A model generated the notes under the pieces. That model did not search any database, had not been told where the DNA came from, and saw nothing but the letters and a program-made list of their open reading frames with translations. From Orbus hercynius (lineage in GTDB: Bacteria; Pseudomonadota; Gammaproteobacteria; Enterobacterales; Orbaceae): a stretch of DNA of 64,000 nucleotides. Numbering within the stretch: position 1 is the first letter of the stretch; the number at the start of each line of letters is the position of its first letter. The position numbers and the translations under genes are program-made. Below, one piece after another: positions 9,206 to 20,401 of the stretch. The stretch spans positions 310,001 to 374,000 of the forward strand of contig NZ_RBWY01000001.1 in assembly GCF_003634275.1 (NCBI RefSeq), given 5' to 3'.

Positions 9206-11065
9206 TTATTTTATATCAGAACAATTTAAACAGTATATATAACGGTTTTGAGGATCACTTAGATTATCCCAAAACGCAATATGTTGTTGTAATTGATTAG
9301 AAATGGGTAATTGATTATAAATCAATTGCGCTAACGATTTTGGTAAAATGGCAGAATAATCACTAAATAAGATTGCAAACAAATCGCTTTCTTTTTTCGG
9401 CCAGTCGAGCTGATAGTCAGATAACCCGGCTAATGATGCAGCTTTAGTTACGGCATCGTCAAAGTCGCCGAGTTCATCCACCAAACCTAATTCTTTTGCT
9501 TCCTCACCTAACCAAACTTGACCTTGAGCAATTTTATCAACGTCTTCATAGGTCATATTGCGCGATTCTGCCACTAGTGAAATAAAATTGTCATAACCAT
9601 ATTCAATATTCATTTGGATTAAGTCATTCGCTTCCGGAGACAGATTTTGAGCAATATTCATGCTAGCAAGCGGCGAGGTTGCAACCCCATCAGTATAAAT
9701 GCCAACCTGAGCTAAAGTATTTTCAAATGTTGGAATAATACCGAATATGCCAATCGAACCGGTTAAGGTATTGGGATTGGCAATAATATAATCCGATTGC
9801 GTGGCAATCCAATAGCCGCCAGATGCTGCCATTCCCCCCATTGAGACAACAACCGGAATATCTTGTTGTCGTAGCGCTGCAATTTCACTTCTAATGGCTT
9901 CTGACGCATATACACCACCACCTGGGCTATTAATTCTTAATACCACAGCACGGATATTTTTATTTTTTCCTAATTCTTGTAATTGTTTAACAATACTGTC
10001 ACTACCCGCCACATTGTTGGCACTTTGCCCTGTTGCAATTGTGCCATCAATAAAGACAACGCCAATAAGTGGGGTGGCCATGTCCATTTCGCCTCGCTGC
10101 TCAGCAGACGAAGACATTTTTGTTGGATTCAGTCGATAGTCATATATACTTAATTCAGGTGCAGCATCAAAGGCTTTATTAAGCAATTGATCTGCTTGAT
10201 GCGATGAAACCACATTATCAACAATGCCATTTTCTAACGCGTATTCACTGATATTGCCCGATACAGCTTTTAAACGTGATAGCATGATATTTGGCGCTGG
10301 AGATAAATTATCTGCTTCCTCATCTCGGTTTTGAGCGATATCATTAAGGTAGTTACGCCACATCGTTGATAGCCATCGGGTAGTATTTTCTTTGGCAGCG
10401 GGAGACATATCATCTCTTAAAAATGGCTCAACCGCTGATTTATAAGTTCCTACACGAAATACATGCGTATTAACTTTTAAGTTATCAAGTAAGGATTTAA
10501 AATAGAAGTTATTAGTGGCAAAACCATATAGTGAGACACTACCTTGGTTGATTAAGTAAATTTTATCCGCAATACTGGCCAGATAATATTGCTTTTGATC
10601 GAAGTTACTACCGACAGCATAGATAGGTTTACCTGCATTTTTGAATTTTTTGAGATATTCAGTGACGTACTGTAAGTTAGGTAAATCTCCCCCGACAAAG
10701 TTATCTAATTTCAAAATCATCCCTGTAATATTCGGATCATTCGTTGCTTGGTCTATCTTCTGGGTTAACTCAAATAAGCTATTTTGTAATTTTAAGTCTG
10801 GCTTATTATTGTTCATTTTTTTACTTAACTTATAAAAGTCTTGTTTATAAGGTGTTGAGTCAACAATGACACCTTCAAGATCGAGTACTAGTACGCCAGA
10901 TTGTGGTGTATTATTTATACCATCAGGATCACTGACTAAGCCAATAATACTCACCACGGATAAAATCAGAATAATGAAAATAAGATTTAAAATAACTTCT
11001 CTGGTGATATTTAAAATTTTCCAAATACCTTTAAGTATTTTACCCATCGAGCGCCAAAAATACAT
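9206..11065 (-). CDS. sppA: Signal peptide peptidase SppA (protease IV)
   Basis: SppA is an inner-membrane serine protease that degrades cleaved signal peptides, using a Ser/Lys dyad. The ATG at 11065, with AGGA 6 nt upstream, gives 619 aa against 618 in E. coli. One N-terminal membrane segment (about residues 25-45, ILNLIFIILILSVVSIIGL) is followed by two tandem S49 domains. The general-base lysine is in FRVGTYKSAVEPF in the first domain, and the nucleophile serine is in MGGMAASGGYWIA in the second. The C-terminus NRYIYCLNCSDIK matches the E. coli ending, including its two cysteines. It is a single-gene unit. Confidence 0.96.
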   Translation of the reverse strand: MYFWRSMGKILKGIWKILNITREVILNLIFIILILSVVSIIGLVSDPDGINNTPQSGVLVLDLEGVIVDSTPYKQDFYKLSKKMNNNKPDLKLQNSLFELTQKIDQATNDPNITGMILKLDNFVGGDLPNLQYVTEYLKKFKNAGKPIYAVGSNFDQKQYYLASIADKIYLINQGSVSLYGFATNNFYFKSLLDNLKVNTHVFRVGTYKSAVEPFLRDDMSPAAKENTTRWLSTMWRNYLNDIAQNRDEEADNLSPAPNIMLSRLKAVSGNISEYALENGIVDNVVSSHQADQLLNKAFDAAPELSIYDYRLNPTKMSSSAEQRGEMDMATPLIGVVFIDGTIATGQSANNVAGSDSIVKQLQELGKNKNIRAVVLRINSPGGGVYASEAIRSEIAALRQQDIPVVVSMGGMAASGGYWIATQSDYIIANPNTLTGSIGIFGIIPTFENTLAQVGIYTDGVATSPLASMNIAQNLSPEANDLIQMNIEYGYDNFISLVAESRNMTYEDVDKIAQGQVWLGEEAKELGLVDELGDFDDAVTKAASLAGLSDYQLDWPKKESDLFAILFSDYSAILPKSLAQLIYNQLPISNQLQQHIAFWDNLSDPQNRYIYCLNCSDIK

Positions 11066-11112
11066 AGTCAATCCTTTTATGAAGAGTGGATAGATTTTTA
11101 TTTATATAAAGA

Positions 11113-11934
11113 TTAATCGTTGCCGCCGTCTTTATTACGTTTTTTGAAATACTGTTTATCTTCCCATCTAAGACACGTTAATTTACCCCCCCAACAGCAA
11201 CCAGTATCAAGAGCGTAAATATTGTCAGGGGTACCTTTTCCTTTCAATGAAGCCCAATGACCAAAGGCGATACTATATCGCTCTGGAATTTTGCTAGGTA
11301 ATAAAAACCACGGTTTTAATTTACTTGGTGTTTCTTTTGGTGAATCTTTACAATAAAAATCAAGGCGTCCATCAGCATAACAATACCGCATACGAGTAAA
11401 GGCATTAGCGATGTAGCGTAGACGTTCTAATCCTTGTAAATTCTCACTCCATGAATCAGGAAAATCACCGTACATCGCATCAAGAAATAACGGATAAGTA
11501 TCACTTGATAACACTGAACTTAAATCGTTGGCGCATTTTAATACGGTAGGTAGATCCCATTGTGGTGAAATACCTGCATGTGCCATGATAAGTCCTAAAG
11601 GCTCATCGACTTGTACCAATGGCTGGCGTCTTAACCAATTGATTAGTTCATCACAATCTGGTGCTGTTAGGATATCATTGATATGATCTTTTTTATGACT
11701 TTTGCTAATACCTGCATAAACGGCTAATAAATGAATATCATGATTACCCAATGTTAAGCGTATTTGACTGCTATATTGTTTAACAAATCGAAGTACATCT
11801 AAAGATTGGGGGCCTCGGGCAACTAGATCACCTGTTAACCAAATCGTGTCATCATGGCTAAAATTAGCTTTTTCAAGAACGCGCATTAACTCATTATAAC
11901 AACCATGTACATCACCAATGAGCAAATTTGACAT
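11113..11934 (-). CDS. apaH: Diadenosine tetraphosphatase ApaH
   Basis: ApaH hydrolyses Ap4A to two ADP and also removes Np4 caps from RNA. The 273-residue product shows the metallophosphatase motifs in order: [10 protein letters not shown] near the start, [20 protein letters not shown] and the histidine motif [11 protein letters not shown]. The C-terminal FGHWASLKG and [19 protein letters not shown] are specific to ApaH. It starts 2 nt after the rsmA stop. In E. coli, apaG lies between these two genes and is missing here. Confidence 0.96.
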   Translation of the reverse strand: MSNLLIGDVHGCYNELMRVLEKANFSHDDTIWLTGDLVARGPQSLDVLRFVKQYSSQIRLTLGNHDIHLLAVYAGISKSHKKDHINDILTAPDCDELINWLRRQPLVQVDEPLGLIMAHAGISPQWDLPTVLKCANDLSSVLSSDTYPLFLDAMYGDFPDSWSENLQGLERLRYIANAFTRMRYCYADGRLDFYCKDSPKETPSKLKPWFLLPSKIPERYSIAFGHWASLKGKGTPDNIYALDTGCCWGGKLTCLRWEDKQYFKKRNKDGGND

Positions 11935-11936
11935 GG

Positions 11937-12746
11937 TTAACTACCTAAATCGGTATGTGCATTAGCGAGTTGGCAGTATTGTTGTACTGTTAAATTTTCT
12001 GCACGTGAATCAAGATTAATGCCAAGTTCAGTAAGTTGTTCGGGAGTAAAAAACTGACATAAACTATTTCGAATCGTCTTTCTACGCTGATTAAAGGCAG
12101 CGGTAGTGATGCGTGATAATGATTTAATGTCATTAACAACATAGGGCATATTTTGATGTGGAATTAATTTTACAACTGCAGACTCGACCTTAGGTGCTGG
12201 TTTAAATGCTGTTGGCGGCACTTCTAACACCGGAATGATTTGACAATAGTACTGCGCCATGACACTCAAACGGCCGTAAGTCTTTGAATTTGGTCCAGCA
12301 ACAAGGCGGTTAACGACCTCTTTTTGTAACATAAAATGCATATCACTTATAGCATGTGTAAATTCAAAAAGATGGAACATTAATGGGGTTGATATGTTAT
12401 AAGGTAAATTGCCGAACACTCTTAACGGTTGCTGCATCTTAGCTGATAATTCTGTAAAATCGACGGTCATTGCATCTTGTTCTATGACTGTCAGTTTATT
12501 TTTTAAGAAGGGATTTTGCTGTAGTCTAGCGGCTAAATCTCTATCAATCTCGATTACGGTTAAGTGATCAATGCGATCACTTACCGGTAATGTTAATGCT
12601 GCTAGACCGGGGCCAATTTCAACTAACGCTTGATCATTTTTGGGCTGTATTGCAGCAACAATATTTGCAATGACGGATTCATCATGTAAAAAGTTTTGGC
12701 CAAATCGCTTACGCGCAAAATGACCTTGATGTACGCGATTATTCAT
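11937..12746 (-). CDS. rsmA: RsmA (KsgA) 16S rRNA A1518/A1519 dimethyltransferase
   Basis: RsmA dimethylates two adjacent adenosines in the 3' terminal helix of 16S rRNA. The 269-residue protein has [10 protein letters not shown] at the N-terminus, the SAM motif [11 protein letters not shown], the acidic VIEIDRDLA and the catalytic [10 protein letters not shown]. Its ATG overlaps the surA stop by one base, so it is coupled to surA. E. coli has pdxA between surA and rsmA, and that gene is absent here. Confidence 0.97.
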   Translation of the reverse strand: MNNRVHQGHFARKRFGQNFLHDESVIANIVAAIQPKNDQALVEIGPGLAALTLPVSDRIDHLTVIEIDRDLAARLQQNPFLKNKLTVIEQDAMTVDFTELSAKMQQPLRVFGNLPYNISTPLMFHLFEFTHAISDMHFMLQKEVVNRLVAGPNSKTYGRLSVMAQYYCQIIPVLEVPPTAFKPAPKVESAVVKLIPHQNMPYVVNDIKSLSRITTAAFNQRRKTIRNSLCQFFTPEQLTELGINLDSRAENLTVQQYCQLANAHTDLGS

Positions 12747-14041
12747 TATTCTTTATCTTCACTCATAATTTTCACGTAAGCATCACCTCTAAGCTCCTGA
12801 ATCCAAACTTGTAGTTCTTCGGTGAATTTACGATTAAAGATTAAACGATAGGCTTGATCTTTTTGTGCCATATCCGTTTTATCAACATTTCTGCTACCAA
12901 CTAATTCGATTAAATGCCAACCAAAGGAGGATTTAATCGGTTGACTCAATTCACCTTTTTTAAGTTTTAATAGGGCACTTTTAAACATTGGATCGTAACG
13001 ATCGGGATCATTCCAACCCAAATCGCCACCTTTTTCCGCTGATCCAGGATCTTCGGAATAGGTTTTTGCTGCGGCGTCAAAGGTGGTTGTTCCACTAGTA
13101 ATTGCTTGACGGATATCAAGTAGTTTCTGTTTTGCCATGTCATCATTTACTAGTGCGTTGGTTTTAATTAAGATATGCTTGGCATCGACTTCTTTGATGG
13201 TCACCGCTTTGGCTTTTTCTGCACGCGTATCATCCACTTTTAATATGTGATAACCGACTCCAGAACGTAATGGGCCAATAATATCGCCTTTTTGAGCACG
13301 TACTAATCTTTCTTCAAAAATGGTTGGTAACTCGTTAAGCTTATGCCAGCCCATACTACCGCCTTTTAATGCGTTCTCATCATTTGAATAGGTTGCTGCC
13401 AGTTTTGCAAAACTTTCACCATTTTTTAGTCGACTAATAACTTCTTTTGCTTTCGCAGTCGCACTCTCTACTTGTTGTTTTGTTGGATTTTCTGGAATTG
13501 CTATCATAATATGACTAATACTAATTTCAAGATTATTCATCGGTTGCTTAGCAATCGTATCGGCCAACGTATCAACTTCTTTATCACTGATGTTAATCCG
13601 TTGTCTTACCGCATTCATGCGAGCACGATCAATTAGCATTTCATTACGAATACGCTCTCGATATCCTGAATAATGAACACCGATGCTTGACAAATAACCT
13701 CTAAGTTCATCAACAGTCATGCCATTACCTTTAGCAATACCGCTGATTGTTGTGTTTAACTCGTCATCGCTGACTGTAATTTTTGCACGACTCGCCTGTT
13801 GTAAAATCAAGTTATCGACGATTAATCGCTCAATGATTTGATGTCTTAACGTGGCATCATCAGGCAAATTTTTAGGATCTGCACTTGATTTTACACTGCT
13901 TAGCATTTCATTAACATCACTGGTCAAAATAACATTATTGTTCACTATGGCAGCCACACTTTCAACGATGCGGGGCGCAGCGTGGATACTGGTTGATAAA
14001 CATAATGTAATAAACATAACGGGCAATAATTTTTTGATCAT
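12746..14041 (-). CDS. surA: Periplasmic chaperone and peptidyl-prolyl isomerase SurA
   Basis: SurA escorts outer-membrane proteins, including LptD, across the periplasm. The 431-residue precursor has a signal peptide ending near SIHA and an N-terminal chaperone domain beginning [18 protein letters not shown]. Two parvulin domains follow, at about 175-275 ([29 protein letters not shown]) and 285-385 ([25 protein letters not shown]). The C-terminal helix ends the protein. It lies 61 bp after lptD, its main client in the same operon. Confidence 0.97.
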   Translation of the reverse strand: MIKKLLPVMFITLCLSTSIHAAPRIVESVAAIVNNNVILTSDVNEMLSSVKSSADPKNLPDDATLRHQIIERLIVDNLILQQASRAKITVSDDELNTTISGIAKGNGMTVDELRGYLSSIGVHYSGYRERIRNEMLIDRARMNAVRQRINISDKEVDTLADTIAKQPMNNLEISISHIMIAIPENPTKQQVESATAKAKEVISRLKNGESFAKLAATYSNDENALKGGSMGWHKLNELPTIFEERLVRAQKGDIIGPLRSGVGYHILKVDDTRAEKAKAVTIKEVDAKHILIKTNALVNDDMAKQKLLDIRQAITSGTTTFDAAAKTYSEDPGSAEKGGDLGWNDPDRYDPMFKSALLKLKKGELSQPIKSSFGWHLIELVGSRNVDKTDMAQKDQAYRLIFNRKFTEELQVWIQELRGDAYVKIMSEDKE

Positions 14042-14102
14042 ATTGAGTATTCTTAGTCTGTTATTTATACTTGATTATTGGACAATTACTTTGTTAATTA
14101 GT

Positions 14103-16469
14103 TCAATAATCTTCTTCAAATGCTGTTTTATAAGGTAATAAACCAAAATCTAACATTTTTGCGGTCATATTACTATTTTTAGTCAGGCCACGTAATTCAA
14201 AATTAATGGAAAATTTATTCTCGTAGATACTTTCTTTAGAGATGTTATCCCAGTCGGTAATTTTACGTCCGTATTGTAATGTAACGCCCCAACAGCAATC
14301 AGCATAATGTAATCCGACATAGCTATTAGATGATTGCTTATTATCAATATCATAAAACAGAGAACCGACCACGCTCACCGTCTCAGTAAGAGGCCAAGAA
14401 GAGATTACTCCAATTTGAGAAATACTTTGCTGATAAGGGGTAGTATTATTGGTGAGATTGATCCCGTTGATATAATTTTTATTAGCATAACGATACGAGA
14501 GTTGCACGAGTTTATTATCTGTTTTGCGATATTCAATAATGGCATTTGCAAGCGATATTTCGTTAATACGGGTATCATATTGTATACCGCTGCGCGTAAT
14601 AATATCTTGATTAATCCGCCAAAATGTATCTGTAGCCCAAGTAACACTTCCTGTACCATCATTTTGATCGAGTGGGGACGAGGTATCGCCGGTTCTAGAT
14701 TTAGTAAAATAGTAAATTTGCCCTAGGGAGAGATTAAATTTTTCTATTTTATTGGCATCATAAAATCGAGTGGTTACTCCAGTTGCAACTTTATTTGAGG
14801 ACGCAATCCTATCTAAACCACTATAAGGCTGGTCTCTAAAGAGTCCAATATAATCAGATTGTAACAGTGATGAATCGTAGTTACGTATTTGTGATTGATT
14901 ACGATAAGGGATGTAGAGATACTTAATCCGTGGTTCTAATGTTTGTGTATAACCGTCAAGTAATACGGCTTGGCGTTCAAAAATGACCTTACCGTCAATA
15001 CCAATTTTTGGCATAAATCGATTGACACTGCTTTCGAGATCAGCATTTTTATTCACTCTAGGAATGTCTTGATTGTAATGCGTTGCCATAAATCCAGCTT
15101 CTGCAGTAACTGATGCCCAAGATGACAAGATAGTGTAATCAAGAGTTGGCTCGACATGGAAACGCCAGGCAGTTGGATTGGCACTGCCGCTGCTTACAAA
15201 ATGAGAGACTTGGCCGAACGTTCGGAAATTTATTCCATCGTTATCATTATTATAATAATTAATGTTTAGTTGAGGTTCTGCTCGGTATAAATCATCTTTA
15301 ATATCATCACGTAAAGCTTGAAAATATTTATAATTTAAGCCAATATCCCAATATTGATCGGTATAACCTAATTGATAGTGTTGCGTTAGATAACCATCAG
15401 TTTCAGAAGCATATTTAGAACTCAGATCAGTAATATATTGATTATCACTTACACGAGTTGCATCAACATTAAACCGCCAGTTATCATTAATTAACTGATT
15501 ATTTTTCCAGTGAAATAACCAACGATAGTCATTCTCACTGTAACCACTGTTATTGCTATCTTTTCTATCGTTACTGTAGAGTCTATCGTGCTGTAGCCAG
15601 TCAAAGGCTATCGTACCTAAACCGACATAATTTAAATAACGCATTTCGGTCTGGAGCTGTACGCCTCGACGCTGAATAATTCTCGGTGTAAACGTAGCAT
15701 CATAATTAGGCGCTATATTCCAGTAAAATGGCAAAGAAACATCGATACCATCAATGCTATCATAAGATATTTCAGGCATTAGTAATCCTGAGCGCCGTTT
15801 ATTGCCTGTAGGTAGCTGTAAATAGGGTGAATACAATACTGGCACTTTACCGATTTTAAATACGGCATTCCAGACTTCAAGTAACTGTTCCCTATTATCA
15901 TAAATGATTTTAGAACCTTCAATATTCCAGCTACTGTCATTAATGGGGCACGAGGTAAAACTACCATTGTTTAAAACAATATACCGATTGTCATTAAAGG
16001 TCATATTATCTGCGGTGCCGCGCCCAAGGCGCCCAACTAGGTGATATTGCCCATTTTGGATTTCGATATCATCGGTATTTAAATTCATTTCGGCTTTATT
16101 GCCTTGCATCTCAATCAAATTATCTTGATAAACCACATTACCGCTTAGAACAAGGTTACGATTTGTATTCGCGGTTTGATTAATGATAATTTGTTCAGAA
16201 TTAACCATCCGATTTCCCTGTGTTGCAAGCACATTTCCGCTGTATATCGCTTGATTTGGCAAATCTATCTCAAATTTGTCGGATGAAACCTCGATAGGTA
16301 AAGTATTGACATCCCCTTCAACAAGGGGACGATTATATATTGGCACATCAATTAGGCATTGATTATTTGTTGATGCTGGGGGCACAAGCTCCATATTAGC
16401 GAAGCTGTCTTGACTGTGCACTGACAGACAAACCGCCGCTGCAATAAAAGATGGAGTTAATTTTTTCAT
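14103..16469 (-). CDS. lptD: LPS-assembly outer-membrane protein LptD
   Basis: LptD is the beta-barrel that, with LptE, inserts lipopolysaccharide into the outer leaflet. I choose the ATG at 16469, giving 788 aa. A TTG two codons upstream is the alternative. A signal peptide ends near DSFA, and an OstA-like beta-jellyroll spans about residues 50-200. The rest is barrel, ending in YKTAFEEDY. The four cysteines needed for the two long-range disulfides are visible: one in NQCLID, one in FTSCPIND and the adjacent pair in YADCCWG. It leads an operon with surA, rsmA and apaH. Confidence 0.96.
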   Translation of the reverse strand: MKKLTPSFIAAAVCLSVHSQDSFANMELVPPASTNNQCLIDVPIYNRPLVEGDVNTLPIEVSSDKFEIDLPNQAIYSGNVLATQGNRMVNSEQIIINQTANTNRNLVLSGNVVYQDNLIEMQGNKAEMNLNTDDIEIQNGQYHLVGRLGRGTADNMTFNDNRYIVLNNGSFTSCPINDSSWNIEGSKIIYDNREQLLEVWNAVFKIGKVPVLYSPYLQLPTGNKRRSGLLMPEISYDSIDGIDVSLPFYWNIAPNYDATFTPRIIQRRGVQLQTEMRYLNYVGLGTIAFDWLQHDRLYSNDRKDSNNSGYSENDYRWLFHWKNNQLINDNWRFNVDATRVSDNQYITDLSSKYASETDGYLTQHYQLGYTDQYWDIGLNYKYFQALRDDIKDDLYRAEPQLNINYYNNDNDGINFRTFGQVSHFVSSGSANPTAWRFHVEPTLDYTILSSWASVTAEAGFMATHYNQDIPRVNKNADLESSVNRFMPKIGIDGKVIFERQAVLLDGYTQTLEPRIKYLYIPYRNQSQIRNYDSSLLQSDYIGLFRDQPYSGLDRIASSNKVATGVTTRFYDANKIEKFNLSLGQIYYFTKSRTGDTSSPLDQNDGTGSVTWATDTFWRINQDIITRSGIQYDTRINEISLANAIIEYRKTDNKLVQLSYRYANKNYINGINLTNNTTPYQQSISQIGVISSWPLTETVSVVGSLFYDIDNKQSSNSYVGLHYADCCWGVTLQYGRKITDWDNISKESIYENKFSINFELRGLTKNSNMTAKMLDFGLLPYKTAFEEDY

Positions 16470-16573
16470 TAGCAATTAGCCGTCATTACATAGTAAAATT
16501 CAATCGTGATATTATAACGTTAAATTTTAAAAGTGCTAACTAATAACTTAAATATCTTAACAGTTTTATCACG

Positions 16574-18055
16574 CTATTGTATTTTTTTGCTTAGACGTGA
16601 ATTTTTGTTTTTACGATACTTAGCAGGCTGTTTCTTCTCACGATTGACAATTTGTAGGACCATATTTTCTCGTTTAGCTGGGTCGGTATGTTGATACTCA
16701 TCCCACCAACTTGCTAATTCAAGCAGTTCGCCTTTTTCTAGTGATGCTCTAAGTTCAAGTAGATCATAACCCGCACGGAATTTAGCATGTTCAAACACTG
16801 CATTAACGCGTTTTATGCTGAGTTTATTTAAGCGTAACTGGAGACGCCATATATCACACATAACGCTGGTAAAACGTTTTGGAATAGCAATTTTCGAACA
16901 CTGCTCATCTAAAATATCATGCATAGCGAGATCAAACGCATCGTGATAAGTTAGGCCACTTTCTAAAATTAACATTTGGGTTTGTTCGCAAAGTGGATAC
17001 CATAACATGGCAGCAAAAAGGAATGCTGGATTAATACGCTGATTGTGACTAATTCGGTAATCAGTATTTTTTAATGTTTGTTCAAGCATTTGTTCAACTA
17101 AACTTAAATGCGTTTTGTTATTAATATCTTGAGCAGGTAAGAGACGGGCAATAGTTGGGAATAGTGGTGCAAATAGTTCGTATTTTCTCAATAACAAATA
17201 GGTCTGATAACCATAGCCACCTTGCAGTAATTTGAGTGATTCATCAAACAATCTGGCTGATGGAATATTGTTAAGTAATGGTGCTAGATTTTTAATTGGC
17301 GCTGCAGATTGTTCTTCAATTGTCATATCGAGTTTTGCGGCAAAGCGAACTGCGCGGAGCATCCGAACCGGGTCTTCGCGATAGCGCGTTTTAGGATCAC
17401 CAATTAAACGAATGACGCCATTTTTCAAATCTTCTACGCCATTGCAATAATCTCGAATCGTAAAATCTTTCACATTATAGTATAAACTGTTAATGGTAAA
17501 ATCTCGGCGCATTGCATCTTGTTCGATGGTACCATAAACGTTATCCCGTAATAGCATCCCAGTTTGAGAACGTTTGGACTGATTATTATCTACAAGTTGT
17601 GCTGAAGTATTAACATCACCATCAGACTCAAGATGTTCTCCTCGGAAGGTTGCAACTTCAATCGTTTCTTTACCGAACATGATATGTGCTAGGCGAAAAC
17701 GTCTTCCCACTAAGCGGCAGTTACGAAATGACTTTTGTACTTGCTCTGGGGTTGCATTAGTTGTAATGTCAAAATCTTTAGGACGGCGACCTAGTAATAG
17801 ATCGCGAACGCAGCCACCGACTAAATAGGCCTCATAGCCTTGATTGTTTAAGCGATATAAAACTTTTAATGCATTATCACTAATTGCTTTACGTGAAATA
17901 TTATGTGCATTTCGAGGGATAATTTTCACCGAAACGTTGTCATTAGCATCAAACGAAGTATTTAACTGCGTTGTTTGCATTGGCTTATTAGCGGTTTTTT
18001 TAACCTTATCAGCATGAAAAAGTTTACGATAAACTTGTGAGACTCGCTTAAAAAT
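16574..18055 (-). CDS. pcnB: Poly(A) polymerase I (PcnB), probable AUU start
   Basis: PcnB adds poly(A) tails that promote RNA decay. The nucleotidyltransferase motif [12 protein letters not shown] with KDFDITTN is intact, followed by [11 protein letters not shown] and [19 protein letters not shown], and a basic tail ends the protein. There is no ATG near the family N-terminus. The E. coli start (Met-Phe-Thr-Arg-Val) aligns with an ATT at 18055, preceded by GGAG with 6 nt spacing. E. coli pcnB is known to start at AUU, so I choose this reading (493 aa). A TTG at 18073 lies ahead of the GGAG and is less likely. No folK follows, unlike in E. coli. Confidence 0.93.
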   Translation of the reverse strand: MFKRVSQVYRKLFHADKVKKTANKPMQTTQLNTSFDANDNVSVKIIPRNAHNISRKAISDNALKVLYRLNNQGYEAYLVGGCVRDLLLGRRPKDFDITTNATPEQVQKSFRNCRLVGRRFRLAHIMFGKETIEVATFRGEHLESDGDVNTSAQLVDNNQSKRSQTGMLLRDNVYGTIEQDAMRRDFTINSLYYNVKDFTIRDYCNGVEDLKNGVIRLIGDPKTRYREDPVRMLRAVRFAAKLDMTIEEQSAAPIKNLAPLLNNIPSARLFDESLKLLQGGYGYQTYLLLRKYELFAPLFPTIARLLPAQDINNKTHLSLVEQMLEQTLKNTDYRISHNQRINPAFLFAAMLWYPLCEQTQMLILESGLTYHDAFDLAMHDILDEQCSKIAIPKRFTSVMCDIWRLQLRLNKLSIKRVNAVFEHAKFRAGYDLLELRASLEKGELLELASWWDEYQHTDPAKRENMVLQIVNREKKQPAKYRKNKNSRLSKKIQ

Positions 18056-18166
18056 AATGAACTCCAAAAGCAATGATAGATGGGTAATAAAAATTGGCGC
18101 TAATTATAGCGCAACATATTAAATTCGCAAAATATCTTTCAAATGACAGAATTATTAGCGGATTAA

Positions 18167-18194
18167 TTGCCTTTGTAAAATTCTGTACTAGAAT
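18167..18194 (+). promoter_or_regulatory. Candidate serC promoter
   Basis: TTGCCT at 18167-18172 and TAGAAT at 18189-18194 are 16 bp apart. They lie about 50 bp ahead of the serC ATG, in the gap that also holds the divergent pcnB start. The match is moderate. Confidence 0.4.
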
Positions 18195-18244
18195 AGAGCA
18201 TACTCTCTCATTAATAACTTTGAAATCGTTGCGAGTTGAATAAT

Positions 18245-19327
18245 ATGAAAACCTATAATTTTAGTGCTGGACCAGCTATTCTTCCTGCTGATGTGTTAAA
18301 ACAAGCCCAAACTGAACTTTTGGATTGGAATCATACTGGTGCATCGGTTATGGAGCTTAGTCACCGCGGTAAAGAGTTTGATGCTTGTGCGATTGAAGCG
18401 ACGCAGAATTTAAGATCGATTCTTAATGTGCCTAACAACTATAAAATTTTATTCTTACAGGGCGGGGCAAGAGCGCAGTTTGCCGCAGTGCCGTTGAATA
18501 TTCTTGGGGGTAAGCGCGCGGCTGACTATATTGATAGTGGTTACTGGAGTCAATGTGCTGCCGATGAAGCAGATAAATATTGTCAGGCTAATCGCGTTGA
18601 TATTAAAACCAAGCACGATGGCAAAGTAGCACTAAAACCGATGGCAAATTGGCAGCTTAATCAAGATGCGGCTTACGTGCACTACTGCCCGAATGAAACA
18701 ATTGATGGTTTAGCGATTTTTGAAGAGCCCAATTTTGCTGATAAAATTGTGGTGGCAGACTATTCATCTTGTATCTTATCAAAGCCGATTGATGTGAGCC
18801 GCTATGGCATTATTTATGCTGGTGCGCAAAAAAACATTGGCCCGTCGGGTATTACCATTGTGATTGTGCGTGAAGATTTATTAGGCAAAAGCCACACGGC
18901 ATTACCGTCGGTGCTTGATTATGCCATTGAGAGTAAGCATGATTCGATGTTTAATACGCCACCAACGTTTGCCTGGTATCTCTCTGGTCTGGTGTTTAAA
19001 TGGATCAAGCAACTCGGTGGTTTGGCTGCGATGGAGCAACGTAATTTGCAAAAAGCGACCACGTTATACCAATATATCGATGGCTCTGATTTTTATCAAA
19101 ACCACATTGCCAAGCCTAACCGTTCGATCATGAATGTACCTTTTGTTTCGCCAAATGAAGAGATTGATAAATGCTTTGTCGCACAAGCAACAAAAGCGGG
19201 GATTATTGGCATTAAAGGACACCGAATTGTCGGCGGAATGCGTGCATCTATCTATAATGCGATGGATCTTGATGGGGTCAATTACCTGATCGATTTTATG
19301 CGCCATTTTGAAAAAACACAGGGATAG
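18245..19327 (+). CDS. serC: Phosphoserine aminotransferase SerC
   Basis: SerC is the PLP enzyme of serine synthesis and also acts in pyridoxal phosphate synthesis through 4-phosphohydroxythreonine. The ATG at 18245 gives 360 aa (E. coli 362), beginning [14 protein letters not shown]. The PLP lysine is in [12 protein letters not shown], and [16 protein letters not shown] and [10 protein letters not shown] are typical. A TTG at 18236 is possible but adds nothing the family shares. In E. coli serC is followed by aroA. Here aroA is 16 kb away, and an esterase gene follows instead. Confidence 0.97.
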   Translation: MKTYNFSAGPAILPADVLKQAQTELLDWNHTGASVMELSHRGKEFDACAIEATQNLRSILNVPNNYKILFLQGGARAQFAAVPLNILGGKRAADYIDSGYWSQCAADEADKYCQANRVDIKTKHDGKVALKPMANWQLNQDAAYVHYCPNETIDGLAIFEEPNFADKIVVADYSSCILSKPIDVSRYGIIYAGAQKNIGPSGITIVIVREDLLGKSHTALPSVLDYAIESKHDSMFNTPPTFAWYLSGLVFKWIKQLGGLAAMEQRNLQKATTLYQYIDGSDFYQNHIAKPNRSIMNVPFVSPNEEIDKCFVAQATKAGIIGIKGHRIVGGMRASIYNAMDLDGVNYLIDFMRHFEKTQG

Positions 19328-19398
19328 GCTTAAGCCTGATACCGCGTCTATTCGTTAACCCGCTTGGCGAGTTTTACATTAAGGATGAATTGAATTTG

Positions 19399-20334
19399 AT
19401 GGCGATACTGGGGCGAGTGGTATCCGGTTTGTTAGTATGCTTAAGTAGCATTTTGTTGTTAACCGGCTATGCAAAAAACGAAAATAACCCAATCAATAGT
19501 GAAGTTAATACTGTGAAGAACAGTCAAACTGAAATTGTGCATTCTAAGATAATCGGTGATTATAAAATCGCGATCTATCATCCTGACACAGCGATTCCGC
19601 CACAAGGATGGCCAGTTATTTATTTACTTGATGGCGATAGCTTTTTTACTGATGTGGTTGATTTTGTGCAGCGGCAGTCAATGCCGATCATTGTTGTTGC
19701 GATTGATTATCCAGAGCAAACTCGGCGTATGCGCGATTATTTACCTAATCCACCAGAGCTGATTCCAGAAGTTTTATCGAATGGGAAAGCCAATGTCCTG
19801 GAGGCTTATGGCGGCGCGGATGATTTTGGGGGCTTTTTGCAAACAGAATTGAAACCGAGGGTTGAACAGCGATTTGCGATTGATCCTAATCGACAAATTA
19901 TTTTTGGTCACTCAATTGGCGGCATATTTGTGTTACACACGTTATTTACGCAGCCTAACGCATTTTCAGATTATATTGCCTCTAGTCCATCAATTTGGTT
20001 TAACGATCGCTATATTTTGCAAGAAGCGCAGAATTTTCTTGCCGATTCTAAGTCGATTAACTTGGCTCATCCGGCCCATTTATATTTGTCGGTTGGTGCA
20101 TTAGAACAATCGCTCACTGGCAAAGAAGTTTTCCCTTCTGAAACAGCAAAACAGCTACGAGCTCAGCATTTGCAAAATCGACGTATGGTGGATAATGTGC
20201 GCGATTTAGCAACCTTATTATCAAATTCATCGACGGATGCGCTGAGTGTGGAGACTAAAATTTATCCGCAGCAGATTCATCAAACCGTTGGTATTTTAGT
20301 GCTTGAAGAGCGTTTATCGCAGTTATTACAGTAG
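19399..20334 (+). CDS. Fes/IroE-like alpha/beta hydrolase, probable siderophore esterase
   Basis: This protein of about 311 residues has a hydrophobic N-terminal segment (about residues 8-27), either a signal peptide or an anchor. An alpha/beta-hydrolase of the IroE/esterase-D family follows. Visible pieces are VIYLLDGDSFF, IIVVAIDYP, the nucleophile elbow IIFGHSIGGIF, the acid region near LYLSVGALEQ and a late histidine in PQQIHQTVG. IroE trims cyclic catecholate siderophores in the periplasm. The convergent neighbour is a FepA-type receptor, which supports that role. The start is uncertain: ATG 19399 has AAGGA 13 nt upstream, and TTG 19396 or 19390 sit closer to it. Confidence 0.72.
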   Translation: MAILGRVVSGLLVCLSSILLLTGYAKNENNPINSEVNTVKNSQTEIVHSKIIGDYKIAIYHPDTAIPPQGWPVIYLLDGDSFFTDVVDFVQRQSMPIIVVAIDYPEQTRRMRDYLPNPPELIPEVLSNGKANVLEAYGGADDFGGFLQTELKPRVEQRFAIDPNRQIIFGHSIGGIFVLHTLFTQPNAFSDYIASSPSIWFNDRYILQEAQNFLADSKSINLAHPAHLYLSVGALEQSLTGKEVFPSETAKQLRAQHLQNRRMVDNVRDLATLLSNSSTDALSVETKIYPQQIHQTVGILVLEERLSQLLQ

Positions 20335-20357
20335 TGATAGGTTGTATTGATTCAAAA

Positions 20358-20385
20358 TAAAAAGGCGGCTAAATGCCGCCTTTTA
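20358..20385. terminator. Bidirectional terminator between the esterase gene and fepA
   Basis: AAAGGCGGC, loop TAAAT and GCCGCCTTTT form a strong stem with A and T tracts on both sides. It lies between the two convergent genes and can end both transcripts. Confidence 0.9.
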
Positions 20386-20401
20386 GATCAAAGTACGCAA
20401 T

